From: Candidatus Accumulibacter contiguus
Lineage (GTDB): Bacteria; Pseudomonadota; Gammaproteobacteria; Burkholderiales; Rhodocyclaceae
Assembly (NCBI RefSeq): GCF_012940005.1
Contig: NZ_SPMX01000057.1
Coordinates: 1 to 46,938, forward strand
Length of the DNA stretch: 46,938 nucleotides
Reading direction: 5' to 3'
In this document: positions 44,908-46,938 of the stretch, piece after piece
Numbering within the stretch: position 1 is the first letter of the stretch
Layout: the number at the start of each line of letters is the position of its first letter
The notes under the pieces: model-generated
Told to the model about the DNA's origin: nothing
The model's database searches: none
Seen by the model: the letters and a program-made list of their open reading frames with translations, nothing else
Program-made: the position numbers and the translations under genes

Positions 44908-46364
44908 GAACGATGGCCGCCCGGCGCTCGTTCAAGCTGTCGAGCTTGTTGGCGTGGCTAAAAGGAGTTGCGGCGAGACTGGGCTTCGGCTGGGGGCGCG
45001 ACCTCAGACTGGGCGACTCCTACCGACTGGGCAGCAGCAAGGTGCGGGTTCCTCTTGGTGGTCTGCCGATCGAGATCTCGCTCGGTCTCAACGACAAACG
45101 CCTGCATCTCTACCCGGAGACGCGACTCAATGCGCGCGGTGAACCGCTCAGGCTGGGTAGCTTCATCATCGTCGATCCCAGCGCTCATCGTCGCCGCATC
45201 AGCGGTTTTCTGCGCCTGACCCCGAAGAGCTGGCTGTCGCTGGGTTCGGCGGACATGCTCCAACAGGCCCTGTTCAATTACCCCGCAGCCATCGATGAGG
45301 AGCACCTGGTGGTGATCCATGGCCGCGACGCGCTGGTGTTTCGCAATTTGAGCGACGCCGGTACGGCGATCGGACCGGCACCTGCGGAAGATGGCTGGCT
45401 TCGCGAGAAACTCTGGCGGCGGTTGCGTGCGCTTTTCGGTGGTTCGATTGCGCTGTTGCCCAGGGATGAGGCGATGCAACTCATCGAAGACGTCAATCGG
45501 CTGCTGCAGAAGGAGATCCATCGACCAATCGATGAGCGGGGCATGCCGGGTGGATTGCTGCGGCTACCGTCGACGCTCACCCCGATTATCGTTGCCGACC
45601 TGCATGCCCGGATCGATAACCTGCTGACGGTTTTGAGCCAGAACGCTTTTCTCGACGCGCTGGAGCAGGGTACGGCGGCGCTGGTGATTATTGGCGATGC
45701 CGTGCATTCCGAAATGGATGGGCAGTTGCGGGAGATGGAGAGTTCGATGCTGATGATGGATCTCATTTTCCGGCTCAAACTGCGCTTTCCGGAGCAGGTG
45801 TTCTATCTTCGCGGCAACCACGATTCGTTTTCCGAGGACATGTCCAAGGACGGAATTCCGCAGGGACTGCTGTGGGCCAGGGAACTCGGCGAGCGACGCG
45901 GTACGGCCTACCTGAAAGCCATGCAAGAGTTCTACCAGCTGTTGCCTTACGTGGTGGCTTCCGAGAATTTCGTGGCCTGCCATGCGGCGGCGCCGATAAG
46001 CAAGATCAGCATCGAGATGCTGGTGCAAATCCACCGTCACCCGAAGCTGGTCATGGAGTTGATCAGCAACCGCCTGCAGCGGCCGAACCGGCCACAGGGC
46101 TATCACCGGCGCGATGTCAAACGCTTTCGCCAATGCCTGCAAGTGAAACCGGAAACGCCCTTGATCGTTGGCCACACGCCGATCGACCGGGAGAACACCC
46201 TGTGGCTCGACGTCGATGGCATCGCCAATCATCATGTGCTGTTCAGCGCCAATCCCGAGCAGGTCGGCGTTTTCACCCGTGTTGGCGGTACCATGATCCC
46301 CCTGGTCTACCCGGTAGACGCGTTGACGCCGATCATCAACGCTCTCGATCAGGCGCCGGGCTGA
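44904..46364 (+). CDS. Metallophosphoesterase with N-terminal FHA-like region
   Basis: The C-terminal half (about residues 226-430 of 486) is a calcineurin-like phosphoesterase with every metal ligand: D-x-H in IVADLHARIDN (232-234), GD in VIIGDAVHSE (264-265), YLRGNHDSF (304-307), His in FVACHAAAP (360) and LIVGHTPID (423-426). It probably hydrolyses a phosphomonoester or diester, perhaps on a protein. The region 112-157 (LSLGSADML, then IDEEHLVVIHGRDALVFRNL and DAGTAIG) loosely resembles an FHA phosphopeptide-binding domain; this is tentative. GTG 44904 overlaps the P-loop gene's stop; ATG 44913 is possible. It ends the phosphate cluster. Confidence 0.85.
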   Translation: MRTMAARRSFKLSSLLAWLKGVAARLGFGWGRDLRLGDSYRLGSSKVRVPLGGLPIEISLGLNDKRLHLYPETRLNARGEPLRLGSFIIVDPSAHRRRISGFLRLTPKSWLSLGSADMLQQALFNYPAAIDEEHLVVIHGRDALVFRNLSDAGTAIGPAPAEDGWLREKLWRRLRALFGGSIALLPRDEAMQLIEDVNRLLQKEIHRPIDERGMPGGLLRLPSTLTPIIVADLHARIDNLLTVLSQNAFLDALEQGTAALVIIGDAVHSEMDGQLREMESSMLMMDLIFRLKLRFPEQVFYLRGNHDSFSEDMSKDGIPQGLLWARELGERRGTAYLKAMQEFYQLLPYVVASENFVACHAAAPISKISIEMLVQIHRHPKLVMELISNRLQRPNRPQGYHRRDVKRFRQCLQVKPETPLIVGHTPIDRENTLWLDVDGIANHHVLFSANPEQVGVFTRVGGTMIPLVYPVDALTPIINALDQAPG

Positions 46365-46410
46365 GCCGCGAAGACTCTCCGCGGCAGCAACAGCATCCGG
46401 AGCTGAATAT

Positions 46411-46570
46411 GATCATGATCGGGGTGCCTGGAAAAGTCATGACCGTTACCATGAAAGTCGCGTCAGCGACTCACGAACCTCCCCTCCCCACTCGCGGGGG
46501 AGGGGTTGGGGGAGAGGGAAACGGTCATGACTTCCATGATCGGGGGTGCCTGGAAAAGTCATGACCGTTA
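46411..46570 (-). repeat. Dispersed hairpin repeat, copy 2
   Basis: This is the reverse complement of the repeat at 10416-10537, with a few substitutions, a 9- to 10-bp G/C hairpin and GTCGC-GTCA-GCGAC. It carries one extra module: GTGCCTGGAAAAGTCATGAC followed by CGTTA occurs at both ends (near 46424 and 46545) as direct repeats. It lies between the metallophosphoesterase and the transposase tail and is the only content of 46365-46610. Confidence 0.85.
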
Positions 46571-46610
46571 GGCACTGCGCAGAAATGACTTGAAATGTTT
46601 GGCTTCCCAC

Positions 46611-46938
46611 TTAAGCCGGGACAATCTCTAACTTCAATGGGTTATGCACAACCCGGTGGCGGGACTTCCTCGGTAAGGGAAGTTCCCCCATCTGGTTGAG
46701 CAGCCAATCGAAAAGATCAGGGAAAGAGGTGCTAAACAGACGTTCGGCTGCGATAGTGCCGTCACTACGTCTCACCCCATAGTTGTGGATAACCGTTAGC
46801 GCAGCCAGGCGGCATTTCGTCAGACCTCGCCCGTTATGATACAACTGGGACAAGCGGCCATTGCGCCCTTCGACGGCGGAGGAGCTGCGATGGAACTGTC
46901 GCACCATCCATTCCCCCCATTCTAGCCAGCGCTGCAAC
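46611..46938 (-). pseudogene. DUF6399-type transposase, C-terminal part (cut by window edge)
   Basis: The visible 108 residues, ending at a stop at 46611, contain FHRSSSAVEGRNGRLSQLYH, then RGLTKCRLAALTVIHNYGV and FPDLFDWLLNQMGELPLPRK. This is the conserved end of transposases with a DUF6399 domain. The frame is open to the window edge, so it may be intact outside. It marks a mobile-element boundary next to the dispersed repeat. Confidence 0.7.

Noticed and set aside
1-46938. tRNA, rRNA or riboswitch genes
   Set aside because: No cloverleaf, rRNA-like or known riboswitch sequence could be recognised by reading both strands.

Overview
The window looks like a chromosomal segment of a GC-rich betaproteobacterium of the Rhodocyclales, most likely a polyphosphate-accumulating 'Candidatus Accumulibacter'-like organism. 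I infer this from the gene order yceD-rpmF-plsX-fabH-fabD-fabG-acpP-fabF, the exosortase-A-type polysaccharide genes, the paired low-affinity phosphate transporters and the protein sequences themselves. No database search was possible. No rRNA, tRNA or CRISPR array was seen.

Layout. (1) 1-860: remnants of two DDE transposases facing each other. (2) 860-10327, minus strand: a seven-gene polysaccharide modification operon. In transcription order it encodes an AsnB-like amidotransferase without the glutaminase cysteine, a DegT-type aminotransferase, a tandem GNAT protein, a methyltransferase, a polysaccharide deacetylase, a TPR protein and a glycosyltransferase; five of the genes are tightly coupled. 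(3) 10616-15659, plus strand and divergent: a large VanZ/O-antigen-polymerase fusion and the two exosortase-A-associated hydrolases. The shared upstream region carries a dispersed hairpin repeat whose second copy lies at 46.4-46.6 kb in inverse orientation. (4) 15697-22565: rne facing rluC, then a Rieske protein, an SppA-type protease, an RsmI-like methylase and yceF. (5) 22700-29298: the yceD-rpmF-fatty-acid operon. (6) 29264-35132: nadB, galU, a small membrane protein, a methyltransferase, ylqF/rbgA and a YihG-like acyltransferase. (7) 35261-46364: a MalT/LuxR regulator, a ParA plus ribbon-helix-helix/H1-like pair preceded by an operator-like array, a phosphate cluster (DUF47, PiT, DUF47, DUF47, PiT), and a P-loop protein coupled to a metallophosphoesterase. 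(8) 46.4 kb to the end: the repeat copy and a DUF6399 transposase tail.

Working together, regions 2-3 would polymerise and decorate an extracellular polysaccharide. Region 5 makes the acyl chains and phospholipid precursors. Region 7 would move and regulate phosphate, possibly alongside a ParA system that positions DNA or an inclusion.

Quality note: nine genes carry eleven one-base frame breaks, nearly all inside homopolymers, and correcting each by one base gives full-length proteins. I read these as sequencing or assembly errors and annotate the genes as whole, giving the break positions. The most interesting candidate for a new system is the ParA/RHH-H1 pair with its operator array beside the phosphate genes of a presumed polyphosphate accumulator.
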